The position numbers and the translations under genes were made by a program. Of a DNA stretch of 64,000 nt, positions 52,761 to 64,000 are shown piece by piece. Location: the NCBI GenBank assembly GCA_013399305.1, contig VXAI01000021.1:1101215-1165214 (forward strand), read 5' to 3'. The notes below the pieces were generated by a model. The model did not search any database, was not told where the DNA came from, and saw only the letters and a program-made list of their open reading frames with translations. This stretch comes from Rostratula benghalensis. Lineage: Eukaryota; Chordata; Aves; Charadriiformes; Rostratulidae. Each line of letters starts with the position of its first letter. The stretch's first letter is position 1.

Positions 52761-55700
52761 AAGAGTTGTGTCTCTGGAGCATGAAAAATCCCAGCTGTGG
52801 CTCTGCAGAGCCTTTCACTTGCTTTTGTTACCCATCTCGGCCATAGAACTCTTTCAGCAATGTTTATAAAGAGATAGCACGGGGTCAATGAAATAAGCAC
52901 GGCCTCTTTTCTTCAAACCCTCATATAAAAACATGCCTTTTTAATGGTAAAATGCATGAAAAATTTGATAGCTGCCTGTATCACCTTCCTGAGAGGTACG
53001 TATAGCAAACCCAGGGTTTTCCCAAAGCAAATTACCCTAGTTCCTGCATTAAAAGCTTTTATTCCCTCTCAAATCTGCTTGCTTCAGTGCGCATTTCTAC
53101 CCCGTGCTCACAGCAGGTGCCGGGTATATGGTGGTGAGGCTTCAGAAGCACCCCTTACCCCATCTGCTCCTGCCAGGTCCTCACTCTGGGTCACCCTTGG
53201 GGACCATGGAGCCACCAGTGCCAACAAGGCACTCATTTTTATTCAGGAAATGAAAGCAGTTTTAAAAATTCCCACCAATTTCACCCTCACCAAAATTTCA
53301 CTCCACGTGCTGGGGATGGCGCTGCTCAACAGCAGCCTGAGCTCATCCCTGCAGTGCAGTGGGGGGCTTCCAGCAGCTCCCCATCTGAAGGGGTCTGTTG
53401 CAAAATGCTGAGCCAGCATCACTAACACCCACTCACAGGAAGAAGGTGACCTTGAATGCATTTGCATCCAACTGAGCTCCTGCTTTGGGTTCCCAAGTAG
53501 CAGTTGCCGGCCTGAACTCTTGTTCCACCCAGCCTGTGAGTCTTTTCTGCCTGTAAAATAAGCAAACAAACAACCGTTTAAGTTGAGTGATAGGAAAAAA
53601 TGGCACATTGCAGAATAAACTCCCAAGGCCTTAAGAAATCACATGGAGAAATTGCCCAGCACCAAATGAGATATGCAAGCTTTTACATATTGCAATGTGT
53701 AGCCACGACATGCACAGGACAGCTGGGTGTAGTAAAGGTGGAGAAGACATTTACACCGACTGGTATAATATTTTCAGCTTTAGAAAGAGAGATGTTTAAA
53801 TCTTCATCTCAAAATGACAGGCCCAATGATTTTCTGTCACTTTGTTATGATCACATTGTTGTCTCTGTTGCTGCTGCTCTTGGTCCTAGCCCAGCAGCCC
53901 ACATTTCTACCAGCAAAATAAGTCTAGCTGTGTTGATTTTGATAGTGCTGTGTTGTATTTGCCCTGCTAAACTGGGTTCAGCATCTCCAATGGGTTTATC
54001 ACAGCAGAAACACTCCAACCAGCCAGGCAGCGAGGGCAGGTGACTGGCAAGCCATTGGGTAGCCAGCAGCTAAGGTAGCCAGCAAAGACCTTCACTGCAA
54101 CTGGCTCCTCTGCTTGGCCAAGGCTCTCAGCTGGGGAGGGAAATGGCTCTTGAGCCCCCAGCAGCTCCGTGGAGCAGTGGTTCCTCCTGCCGTCGCTGGA
54201 CACTCCCAAACAGCAATTTCAGGGGTTAGATTATTTTCTTTGGTTTTAGCTCTGTTTTATCTCTTACTTGTCCCAAGCACAGTGGCCTGTGCCTTTGTAG
54301 GAGATTACTGCTCAGCTCAGATTCTGAAAGTCAATCCCTTCAGCCTGGTGCCTCTGAACAGCCCCACGGCAGAGCGAAGCCCCCAGCAGCAGCGCACTGG
54401 TTTCCAGGTCACATTGTTCATGCAAAGCACATGGTGCTTCCACTTGTCACCACCAGATTTTCCCCAGCGAGAGCAGCATGGCTCCTACACACCACACACA
54501 GGCACTGCATCACTCCTCACGCCAGAGCCAGCAGTTTACCTGTATCCTGCCCAACCTTTATATAGCCTTACTCTTGCAATTGTCGACCTCTTTTTGCAGC
54601 AAGCTGGGCTTTGAAACATGGCAGCTGCAATGCAGAAATATTTGTTGCTGAGCTGACAGGTTAATTTGCAGGCCAAGATGTTGGTCCTCATTGAGGAAGG
54701 CAGCTCTAACACCTGGAAGGGAGACCAGCAAGGCAGGCAGCTGCCATGTCACAGCTTCCACCGTCTCAGCTGGCCACAGCAGGGTAGAGAAGCAGCCGTG
54801 CCAGCCCTCATAGTGTTGCTTATGTGCACACACAGAGGGAAACAGCAAGACTCAACCTCCTCCATAGCCCTGTGTGACAATGCAATGGAGACAGGGACTG
54901 TGCCCATGACATGGGGTCTGCTTGGTGCTGCCAAGGAAGGTGCATTACATATATAGAGTGCATCATCTATTTGCATATTTGCGTGTGTGTCAGGGGTAGC
55001 TGCTTTCTGGGAGGAGAAGCTGTCGATGTTGTCAGGATTTTCAGGGAGCTCCCTTCACCCTTGGCAGGAGCACAGGGCTCCTCCAGGCTGCACCCCACAG
55101 GCGGAGGCTTTAATCCTGGGGTCAGACAGTTGGGCAAGTCAGATCTGTGCTTTTGAGCAGCTGTCTTGCATCTTCTTCAGACATCTCCATGCCAGCGCCA
55201 GGACACGTCAAGAGAGGTGCCCATTACAAGGGTCTCCGCAACCAGGCGAGCAGTTTGTTTTGTTCCTTTTGAAACCAGAAAAAAAGCCAGGGAGCAGTTG
55301 CAGCTAATCCTTGTTTGTGTACATGCACGGCTGGCTGGCTGTCCACATGTGTACAGGGGGAATGTTAAACCCCCACCCCAAAAAAAGAAGAAAGCAGAAA
55401 ACCAATCCCCCAAAGAGCAATGGAAATTGGTGGATGGGGTTTAGCTGCACTTTTTTTTTTTTTTTTTTTTTTAACCCAGGAAAGGCGGCTCTGCAAAGGA
55501 CTTTTGAGCTCATTGCCTGGGCCCAAGACTTCCTTGTAAAAGGCTGCTGGGCTTGTTGCAACATATTCCAGGTGTGTAAGTGATGCCCTGCCTTGCGCCT
55601 TTCACAGCGCAGAGCCGGGGGCCTTGAAGTGAGCAGGGAGGAGGAGGGAGGGAGAGGTGTGTGTGTGTTCAAATTAAATGAAGCAGAAAGAGAAAGCTGG

Positions 55701-58700
55701 AACCCGCAGCGCCTGGGGCATCACTAATTGAACAGGTTGAACCTGATAGCAGCACAAGGGAGGCAGCAGAAGGGATCTTCCAGCTCCCGGATGGTGGTGC
55801 AGAGCCAGGCATAGGTCAAGAAGCCAAGTTTAAAAAGCTCAGGTGGTGGGAGAGGGGGGACAAGGTGAGGAGGCAGCTTATTTAGGTCCGGAGGAGAGAT
55901 ACTTCAAAAGAAAAAAATAATTGCCATTAGCGTGACAAAGGGAGGCAAAGGAGAAGGAGGGCATGCATACTCTTACACTGCTTGTTCCTGAAGTCCCTAG
56001 CTATTGACCAGGCCTTCGTGGGTGCCCCCTTGCTGGGATCAGCTCTGGCCCACTGGGGGGACCTGGGGGTGCAGACCTCCATGATGAACAAGTGCCGAGC
56101 TGCTAGGCTGCTTCATGTCCAGAGGGCCAGGGGGGTCCTGCCAGGCCCCGTCCTCCACAGATCCCATATAACACACCATCCATGACCCTTCCTTCCCCAG
56201 CAGTGCCCCAATTGTCTAAAATCCAGGGCACAGGGACAGCTGTATTCTCCTTCCTAGTCTTACGTGAAATAAGAAACACCAAAACTCAGGAAAATTCCCA
56301 TTTTCAGGCTTTTTTTTCGAGATGGCTTCACTAGACAGTTGCCTGAGGCTTGCCAGCCATTTATTCTGAAGGGACTCAAGGTACAGGATGATACCATTTT
56401 CCTCTTGGCTTCGATTTGAAGAGTCAGCCAAAGAGGGGGGGGGAGGGGCAGGACCCTTTGGGACAGCAGGGTCCTGGGGCAGAAGGGCTTGCCCTGTGAC
56501 AGAATGGGGAAGGTGGGGACCATCCAGGCAGCCCCCCATGGAGGGCAGTGGCAGCAGGACTTACATGTGCCAGCACAGCCCCAGTGCTAAGAGTGGCCAG
56601 CGCCCTCTGGGTCCCTCCGCTGTCCTGGGCACACCGTGAAGGCCATGGCCTGCTTTTTAAATTAACTCACTGAGCAGCCGGGAGACAGGGGAGGAGGTGG
56701 TCAGAAATGCAGGGGCTTTGCAATCCAACAGCAATTCTCCATCACTGCTCAAGGGTGCCAGCCAAGGTCTTGCCTTTCTTTGCAGCAGTGATGGACAGCA
56801 GCTGGAGGAAGCACCCCCGATTTAATCAGTGATGCCCAGGAAATTAGAGAGCAGCAGGAGCTCTGGCTCTGCCATCTCCCAAGCTCTTAGATTGCTATTT
56901 GAACCCCAGGAGGCCACAGGAACCAGCAACCATTGCTATTGCTCAGGGCTACAAGCCACAGGCTGTGGGGCTTTGCTTGCTCATCCCCTGGCTGCCTCCT
57001 GCCCTGAAAAGGAGCTAAATCACCACTCTCTCACCTGCAAGGTGCTCCCTGTCACCCTGTCCTGCATGGGAACCAGAGGTGACAGGGTGCTGCTGGAGAC
57101 AGTGCCTGCATTTCTGTGATGCCCTCACATCCATTCCCACATTCTGCTCCTGTCTAGGCCCTCTTTGGAAAAGGAAAAGGCAGCTTGGTGGAAGAAAAAC
57201 ATCTTCCAAACTTTGCAATGCTTGCAGGGCCTAGAAGATCATGACTCTGTTTTTTCCTTTCTTCCCTCCCCTACTCCTACCCTCCACCTCCCCCCCCACC
57301 TTGCTTCTCTGTGTCCTCTGCATCACAACCCGGTGAAAAATAGCCTTAGGGGAGAAAACATTTCGTTTAGGAGATGACCCTTTTACTACTAATGACTCTG
57401 GCAAAAATAGGCTTCATGTCCTTTCTGGACCTCTTTCCACCCGCTCAGTGAGGTCTGCAGACCTCTCCTACCCTAGGTCCCCCACTGGTGGCCCCATGGC
57501 AGAAGTGGTCCAGCGTGGTCCACAGGACGAGATGCACAGGCACAACTCTGTCCCCCACTGCATAAAACAGGGCAGTTTGGTTTGTCAGGATCTGGGCTGA
57601 AAAGTTGCATAGATCTCATAGTGTTTTGGTGGGGGAGGTCTCCAGGGCAGGGACTCTGCCCACTTGGGTGCTTGCTCACTGAACAGCACAGTGACTCTAC
57701 TCTGCTAATTCAGACCCTGTAGGCATTACTGCAATATAAACTGCAAATAGTCATCATAAGAATTAATAAACATGCCGAAACAAAAACAGTCTCTGAGTTT
57801 AATTAACGTCAGTCTTTATCTTAGGGTGAGTGGCTACTTTGTGGTGCTCTGCCTTCCCACCCTGCCTTGCCCTCTGTGGCTGGGGCAGGCAAGTCTTTGC
57901 TGCACAGATGGGAAGGTCTCTTTTTTTGCTCAAGCTCCAACTGAATGACTTTGAACCAGCATCTTGCAGACTGCCTCTTACCTGAGAGAAAGGCTATATA
58001 GCAAGAGAAATAGCAGCTGGAGAAGCTCGATAGCTGTCTTTACCTTGCCAGGAATAGAGGCCGAGTATATCCAAGGACAAGAATTAGAGCCAGAAGAAAA
58101 CAAGAAGGGGAAAGCCTTTGGGTGAGCTGGCTTAGAAGGAGGCTCATAACATGATTTGTGTCTTTAAGTGAGAAGCTGGCAGCCCCCTGGAGCAAGAGAC
58201 ATGAGTTTGTACACTGTACGTGGTTCCCTTCGGAGCACAGAGCTGCAAAGGGGCATCGCAGGTTCAGGAGTTGGGGGTGCAGCCTGTGGGCTGCAGAGCC
58301 TTGTCAGCATACACCAGGCACTGGCCTGGAGACATCCTCAAAAACTTTAGGTACAGTTGGGGAGTCCCAAGCATTGGATATCAAGTTGTAATCCCTTGCC
58401 CTGAGGTCACAGCTGGGTTTTTGAGAGGCTCTGAGCAGCATTTGGGTAAAGTCCCTGGAGCAGGAGACCTGCGCAAATGTATTCCCAGGCAGGGACATTG
58501 CACTGGCCTCATCAAAAGCCAAGCTGAGACTGCTGGAAGCACACAAGGAGCCCCAGCCTTGCTCACGACTCCCTCCCACCCTACTTATCGGGGTGGCTGA
58601 AGGCTCAGCCCTTGACCCCTTGCAAGCAGATGGGGGAGAAAGGCATCCCTGGGGACTTGTGCGGCCCCGGGGCGGGGGGGGGGAGGGCAGGATGGGCGTT

Positions 58701-60537
58701 CGCCTGCCCCACGCTCCAATTTCTGCTGCTTTGAAGAAGCACATCTGTAATCTTTACAAGGCCTTGGAGATAGGAGCACAGAGTACGTACTAAACTACGC
58801 TGGCCATCTGCTTCTCTCTCCTTCTGCTTTCCCCCAAATCCCTCTCCACTGACTCAATCTGAGCTGCAGTCAGTGCCATCACAGTGAAGGTTTATTGGGT
58901 CCTATCTGCCAACAGCAATCCATGTACATTGAACATCCTGGGCTTTGTCCTAAAGTGACTGGGAAAGAGGTAACCAAGGGGAGGAGATGGCTGTGCCAGG
59001 AGCCTGGTAGCATCCATGACCAAAAGGGTGGCAGGAAAAACAGACGAGCGAGGCTGGTGTTCATGTGTCTCCTGCTTTGGCCTCATCCTATCGCCCTAAT
59101 GCTTTGCCCCTCCAAGAAGTGCCCTGCTTTGCTGCAGGACACATTAGGGAAATATGGACCAGAGGCACCACTGGAGCTGGTGCCAAAGGTCCAGGTGAGC
59201 ATGTAATTCCCAGGGTGTTGTTGCTGCCTGTTCAAAGAGGGATGTAAAACATACACAGCAGACATTGTGGGGGGCAAAATGCAAAATGTAAGGGGAAAAC
59301 AGAGGGTTCTTGACACCAGAGCTGCCTGGCTGTGTTGGACTCGCAATCCAAGGTGGACGCTGCAGTGGCCCCAGAGACATTTCCAAGCAGAACTCACCCT
59401 GGGCAGCATGAAGGGTTTAGGCTTGCAAAAATGGGGCCAGGAGAGGGGCACAGGGTTCTGGTGGGGTGTGGGCAGGCTCCACCAGTCTGCCGGCCATGCC
59501 CTCACCCTCTGTTGAGATGCAGGAGATAGGGCAGCAGCTTGCCCAGCCACCTGGGTACACCAGGGATGCAGACATACATGCAGGCTCTTGCAGGCTCAGG
59601 CTTCCTGATGGGGATCTGCTGTCCTCCTGGCTTTTTAATGAGGTCTTCTTGTAACCGTCCCTGTAAAACTAAGGGTGGGGAGCAGTTACTTATTAACATC
59701 CATTGTCTCCGGGGAAAGTGCAAGGGGGAATCTGCTGGCAAAATCATCACCGTGTGGGCTGCAGCACACCGTAATATGTCAGAGAGGTATGCACACCCGC
59801 ACACACATGCAGCCACACACACATGCATGCTCACTCCTCCTCGCTCCTCCTCTGGCTGTCTGGTGTGAGATGCCATCGCCAGCCCCTTCTGCTACCATGT
59901 CCCTGCATCTCTACTGGTCCTAGAAGCTCTTTGCAGCAGCCCACAAAGCAGGAATGATAGCAGAGGTGCAAAAGTCCTTTCTGGTGATTAATACATCATG
60001 TGTACAAAGAAGGTCTGTGGTGAACAGAGGCTGGAGCCGGGATTAATTGCATACCTTGAAGTGGAGAGATTTATGTAAGGAAACAGACTTGGCGGGCTGC
60101 CCCGCTCTGGGTTGTGTTTACCTGCCTGTGCCTCCACACCTGTTGTGCCACAGCAGCAAAGTATTATTTAATAGCATTTGAAGGGAGATCTTAATAGCTG
60201 TGCAACCTCCCCACCTCGCCCAACCTCCCCGGGCGTGTGGTGAAGCTCAGCCTGGCTCTTCCAGTCTCTTCAGTGGGCTCCTTGAGGGGTGAGTTAGCTC
60301 ACTCCTCCTCAGCGCTTGCCTGCAAGGGGCAGCCCCATGGAACCCTTGAAGCGCTCATGGTTGGAGGTGAGGAAGTATGAGGTGGCTGGAGAAGAAGATG
60401 AAGCAGGCTATCGCTGAAGGCTGTTCCTTGAGCTCATGCTAACCCTAGTGGCTCCCCTAAAATCCATGATCAAAGAGAGTCTGCCTCAAAACACTGACTG
60501 GATGCACAAATATTTGCATGCATGCAGGACTATGAAT
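52761..60537. other. Intergenic sequence, no gene seen
   Basis: Moderately GC-rich with long homopolymers (T at 55451-55472, C near 57290-57297, G at about 58674-58683) and CA-rich patches at 59790-59830. Open frames up to 166 codons lack domains. Confidence 0.5.
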
Positions 60538-60538
60538 A

Positions 60539-60552
60539 CACACACACACACA
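60539..60552. repeat. (CA)7 microsatellite
   Basis: Seven CA units followed by TACATATATATG. Confidence 0.8.
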
Positions 60553-62028
60553 TACATATATATGAACAACACAGTTCAAAATATTCATAATATCCATTCA
60601 AATAAGAAACAAATATTTGGTAAAGCCCTGTTCAGAAATGCTCAAGCACGAGGCTCTTTCTTGAAAGGGATTTGGCTATTAATTGCAGTTCGTTTGTTCA
60701 TTTGCATACTTATCAACAAGGGCCAAGACCAAAAAGGGCCCTGTGGGCCTCTAATGGGAGCACATGCAGCTTTATTTCTTACCAACAAAGCCTCTTGGTG
60801 ATTATAAGCAAATGAGGGAGCGCTAAGGACTGTTGGAGGAGGGAAGGGAGAAGTGCATCCCACCTGCCCACCAGAGTTTCCTTCCTGGGATTACGAGCCC
60901 TGGGTTGGTCCCTACTGAAGGTGCCGGCTGTTTCACATACTCTCCTGGTGCCCAGACAGTGTGTGACCCATCGGATGCTCTCCCCGAGCTGACAGCAGTG
61001 TCGCCTGCCCAAGAAATGCAAACTCCAGCCACGAGTCATCCCGACTTGGGCAGGCAGGAGAGCAAACCCTCTCACCCAGAGGTGCCAACTTTGGCCTTGA
61101 AAATCTTCAGGCAGAAAATGCCCTGCATTAACACAGAGCACAGCAGTGAAATGCAGGATGTTAAGTGCAGGTGTAGTTCAAACAGTCTTGTTGGCTTTTC
61201 CTTCTTAGCCCGCTGCAGTGTGCCAAGCCGCAGCGCACACTGCTGAGACGGGGTCCAGCTCAGGGCAGTGGTTCCGTTTTAAACCAGGGACCTGAAAAAA
61301 AATCACAGGTTCTTTTCACATAGACACACTACCTCTGTCATGACAGCATGTGAGGTGTTCCATGCCCCTGGGCTCAGCTGCGCAACCCCAAATATATGCA
61401 CTTGGGAGCACCTTCCCTTTCCACCCCCCTCCAGTGGCAGGGATGAACGATCCCAGCTTAAAACTTCAAATAAGCATTGTAATAAAGTAGGAAATCATTG
61501 TAGTCATTTCTTGAAAGCAAGGACCATATTTCATCCTGTGGTGGTACAGCACTAGCAGAGCCAGGGTCGCCTGATACTACCCAGATAAGAGAGAAAACAG
61601 GGAGAGGTCAAGTGGAACTCTCTCCCCTGTGATAATTGTCCCATGGTTTACACTTTCTCTTCTGCCAATAAATCTCACGTCCTGCACAAGGCAGGTGACC
61701 TGACTTCTTTCCACACCACCATTGCCACTAACCCCAACTGTCCCAATCCTGGTTCCCTCCTGCATTATTGAAGGGAAATAGTGGGGTTTGGTTTTTTTTT
61801 TTACCCCTGCAGGACTTCAAAGGAGCGATAGAGACCTTGCCATTTCAATATGAAAAGACCAAGAGATCTGTTCTCCCGGGTTCCCTACATACACATGCTG
61901 CCTCATTTCACCCGATAATCTCAGCGGGGGGCTCTGGAGGGGGATGGTGGGCCAGGGCAGAGTGGGGAGGGGACAAGGTTCCCCAAGGTTAATCGCAAAC
62001 TGCCTGCCGCATTCATCACAGCAGTGCC
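60553..62028. other. Intergenic sequence, no gene seen
   Basis: No coding or mobile-element signature recognised. A T run lies at 61792-61802. Confidence 0.5.
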
Positions 62029-62051
62029 TGATTGATGGGCGCCATTAATCA
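62029..62051. promoter_or_regulatory. Palindromic pair of PBX/HOX-like sites
   Basis: TGATTGAT (62029-62036), spacer GGGCGCC, then ATTAATCA (62044-62051), which is TGATTAAT on the other strand. Both halves fit the PBX-HOX consensus TGATTNAT, and the whole is an inverted repeat with few mismatches. The sequence is direct; binding is inference. Confidence 0.4.
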
Positions 62052-64000
62052 CTGCCCAGAGAAGCTGGAGCTTACCTCCAGCAGGACCAGTGGGGAGGGT
62101 AGGAGGGGACTGCGAGGACAGGGAGAGGGTACAAGGACAGGAGCAGTGACACCCAGGCGGTGTGGCTTGGGAGACATACAGCTGCCACATCTGCTTGCCT
62201 ACAGAAAATATGTATGATAGGACTTCTTTACAGGCAGAGAAGTGTACCTGTACCTGTCCCTTCACTCGTTGTGTGATCTATACGTGCCCTCCTGCGACAC
62301 AGAGGACAGAAGCAGAGGCAGAGAGGAGCAGGTCTCTCCAGCCCCTTGAAATTCCCCATGGCTTTCGGTGAGGGACCAGAACGGAGGGTTCTGGCAAGGA
62401 AGAGGGTTCAGGGCAAGGTGAAAATGGGCTTGTCTTGCAGTCATAAGGCAATCAATAGAGTTTCCATCTTCTTTATGGACTCAAATCTATCTGAGGTTTT
62501 TGTCAGAACAATAAAGGCAGTAAAAGCCACCCGAGTGAGGTGTGGGTGAGTGACGGTTTAGCATGGGATACTGGCATGTGATTTTTCTATCATTCCTGAC
62601 AATTTAATACATTTCATTCATTCTTGTCCTGGCTGATGCTCGCATTTCTAGACAGGCTGAGGCTCTGCCTGTAGTAATGAAATTTGCATCAGCGTTAACT
62701 ACCTGGCTGCAAATGATGATGAGGGCTTGCAGCAGGGCTTGGCACACAGCAATGCGACCCGCTGTGTTACGGAAACAAACCATGATTTCCACTGTAGAGG
62801 TTTGAGCCGTGCTCGGGGAGCTGTGCCAGGAGGCCTGGGATGATTTTCTTGTCCCACTGCAATTGCTTCTGACATGAACGGCAGGACAACTTGTTTTGCT
62901 AAATGATCTGACATTTCTCAATTTTCTTTTTCATCCCATCACCTGATGTCTCTGGCCTTGGCCACAGGAGTTAGTTCCTCAAGAACATGTGCAGTCTTTC
63001 TCCTAAGCCTCTTGTCCAAAGCAACAAGAAGGAAAGGGTGGTTTCTAATCCTGCAAGTTCATTTTTTTAATTGTTTCACATGAAACAGCTGTGTGACATT
63101 TTCAGGTTTTGCTCTTGCAACGTCAAAGGCATTTGAATCCCATATGACTGCTAGGACATGAAAAACTTATTACCCAGCATTTGGTGGATGCATTTAGTGC
63201 CATTAAAAGATGAAGGCTTGATGGCCAGTGGATGAGACTGTGGGCTTTTCAATCTGATCCATGATGTAGATCAGATATGGTGACCACCAGCAATAAAGCA
63301 GGGTCCATTTCTGATGTTGACTCAGGTGCATTACTACAAATGTGATACAAAGGCCACTGAAAGCTACAGGAACCTGGACTTCAGTGAACTTTGGGCTGAA
63401 TATATGTTATTTCAGAGGTGACTTTTTGGATGATGGGAAGTGCTTCATGTCCATGAGCACTCAGGTATATAGGGCAGGAGGCAATTCATCTACCCATGGC
63501 CACCTGAAGCTGGCTATGACTGATACATCTACTCACCACAGACCCACCTACAGCCGTCAGGAGGGACAGGCATCACCTAGGGGCAATTGATCCCACGTCA
63601 AATAGTCATCCTACAGCAACCAGAATGAATTGCTCTCAGAAAATGCCTCTGTCTTCATGGGCTATTGAAGTAGATGACTAGTCAAATGACTAACTTAAAG
63701 AAGACACCACACTCCTAGATGGTTGAAGGGAGATATTTGGGCTGGATTTTTATCCTCTCCAGTTGCACCCAAGAGTGACTCTTTCACTGGAGGCTCTTGA
63801 CTTTGAAATGGAGTTTCTACAATGTCCTCTGATAGAGAAGAAATTATCAGAAAATGTGGTTCTCTTTGATTTTGCAATATTTTTTCCATAACTAAGGCTT
63901 TCAGGCTTGTGGACATGATTGCTTTTTTAAGTCCAGCCATTACTGATTGCCAGGAAGGGCTCTGTAATTCAGGACTTATGCTGAATTAACTTACTGTATG
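62052..64000. other. Intergenic sequence to the right edge, no gene seen
   Basis: No recognisable coding exon, RNA gene or repeat. The next expected gene in amniote synteny, ASCL2, is not visible before the edge. Confidence 0.5.

Noticed and set aside
52073..52900. 275-codon open frame on the minus strand, overlapping a 212-codon frame on the plus strand at 51828-52466
   Set aside because: Both lie in GC-rich, strand-biased DNA where stops are rare. The translations are low-complexity with no domain, and the frames overlap on opposite strands.
55982..56185. Possible retroelement-derived frame
   Set aside because: The residues do not match CR1 or retroviral pol motifs. GC-rich unique sequence is the simpler reading.
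63342..63590. 82-codon frame near the right edge as a possible exon
   Set aside because: No homology recognised and no convincing splice-site pair around it.

Overview
The window is vertebrate nuclear DNA, almost certainly from a bird. It has split genes with GT-AG introns, little coding content, many 5'-truncated CR1 LINEs of different ages (the main avian retrotransposon), and an assembly gap of 196 N. The only gene I can support is tyrosine hydroxylase (TH), the rate-limiting enzyme of catecholamine synthesis, on the minus strand. Its first ten coding exons lie between 14181 (ATG) and 312. They splice in frame to 1086 nt (362 codons), and the last coding exons lie beyond the left edge. The protein matches what I remember of chicken TH (about 491 aa), but I cannot name the species.

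Layout: 1-14181, TH exons 10 to 1 with introns that hold at least three CR1 copies (an ancient amniote-type copy in intron 5, two avian copies in intron 2) and a small GC-rich block. 14207-14440, the TH promoter: a TATA box and a perfect consensus CRE in the spacing known from mammalian TH, a G-rich coding strand able to form an extended-loop G-quadruplex, and an E-box. 14.6-64 kb, about 50 kb with no protein-coding gene that I can recognise. This stretch carries CR1 fragments (about 23.3, 26.9-27.1, 28.0-28.66, 32.0-32.6 and 34.3-34.65 kb), simple repeats, the N gap inside a purine-rich satellite (44.42-44.71 kb), two GC/CpG-rich islands (31.36-31.66 and 51.8-52.76 kb) and some dense clusters of transcription-factor-like motifs (49.87-50.03 and 62.03-62.05 kb).

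Context: in amniotes TH sits in the IGF2-INS-TH-ASCL2 neighbourhood. INS/IGF2 would be expected left of the window, downstream of TH, and ASCL2 to the right, upstream of TH. I looked for an ASCL2-type bHLH coding block in the GC-rich parts and did not find one. The right-hand 50 kb is therefore best read as an intergenic, probably regulatory, interval. No previously undescribed protein system was found. The most interesting leads are the conserved TH promoter architecture, the two unexplained CpG islands, and a back-to-back pair of PBX/HOX-like sites arranged as a palindrome.
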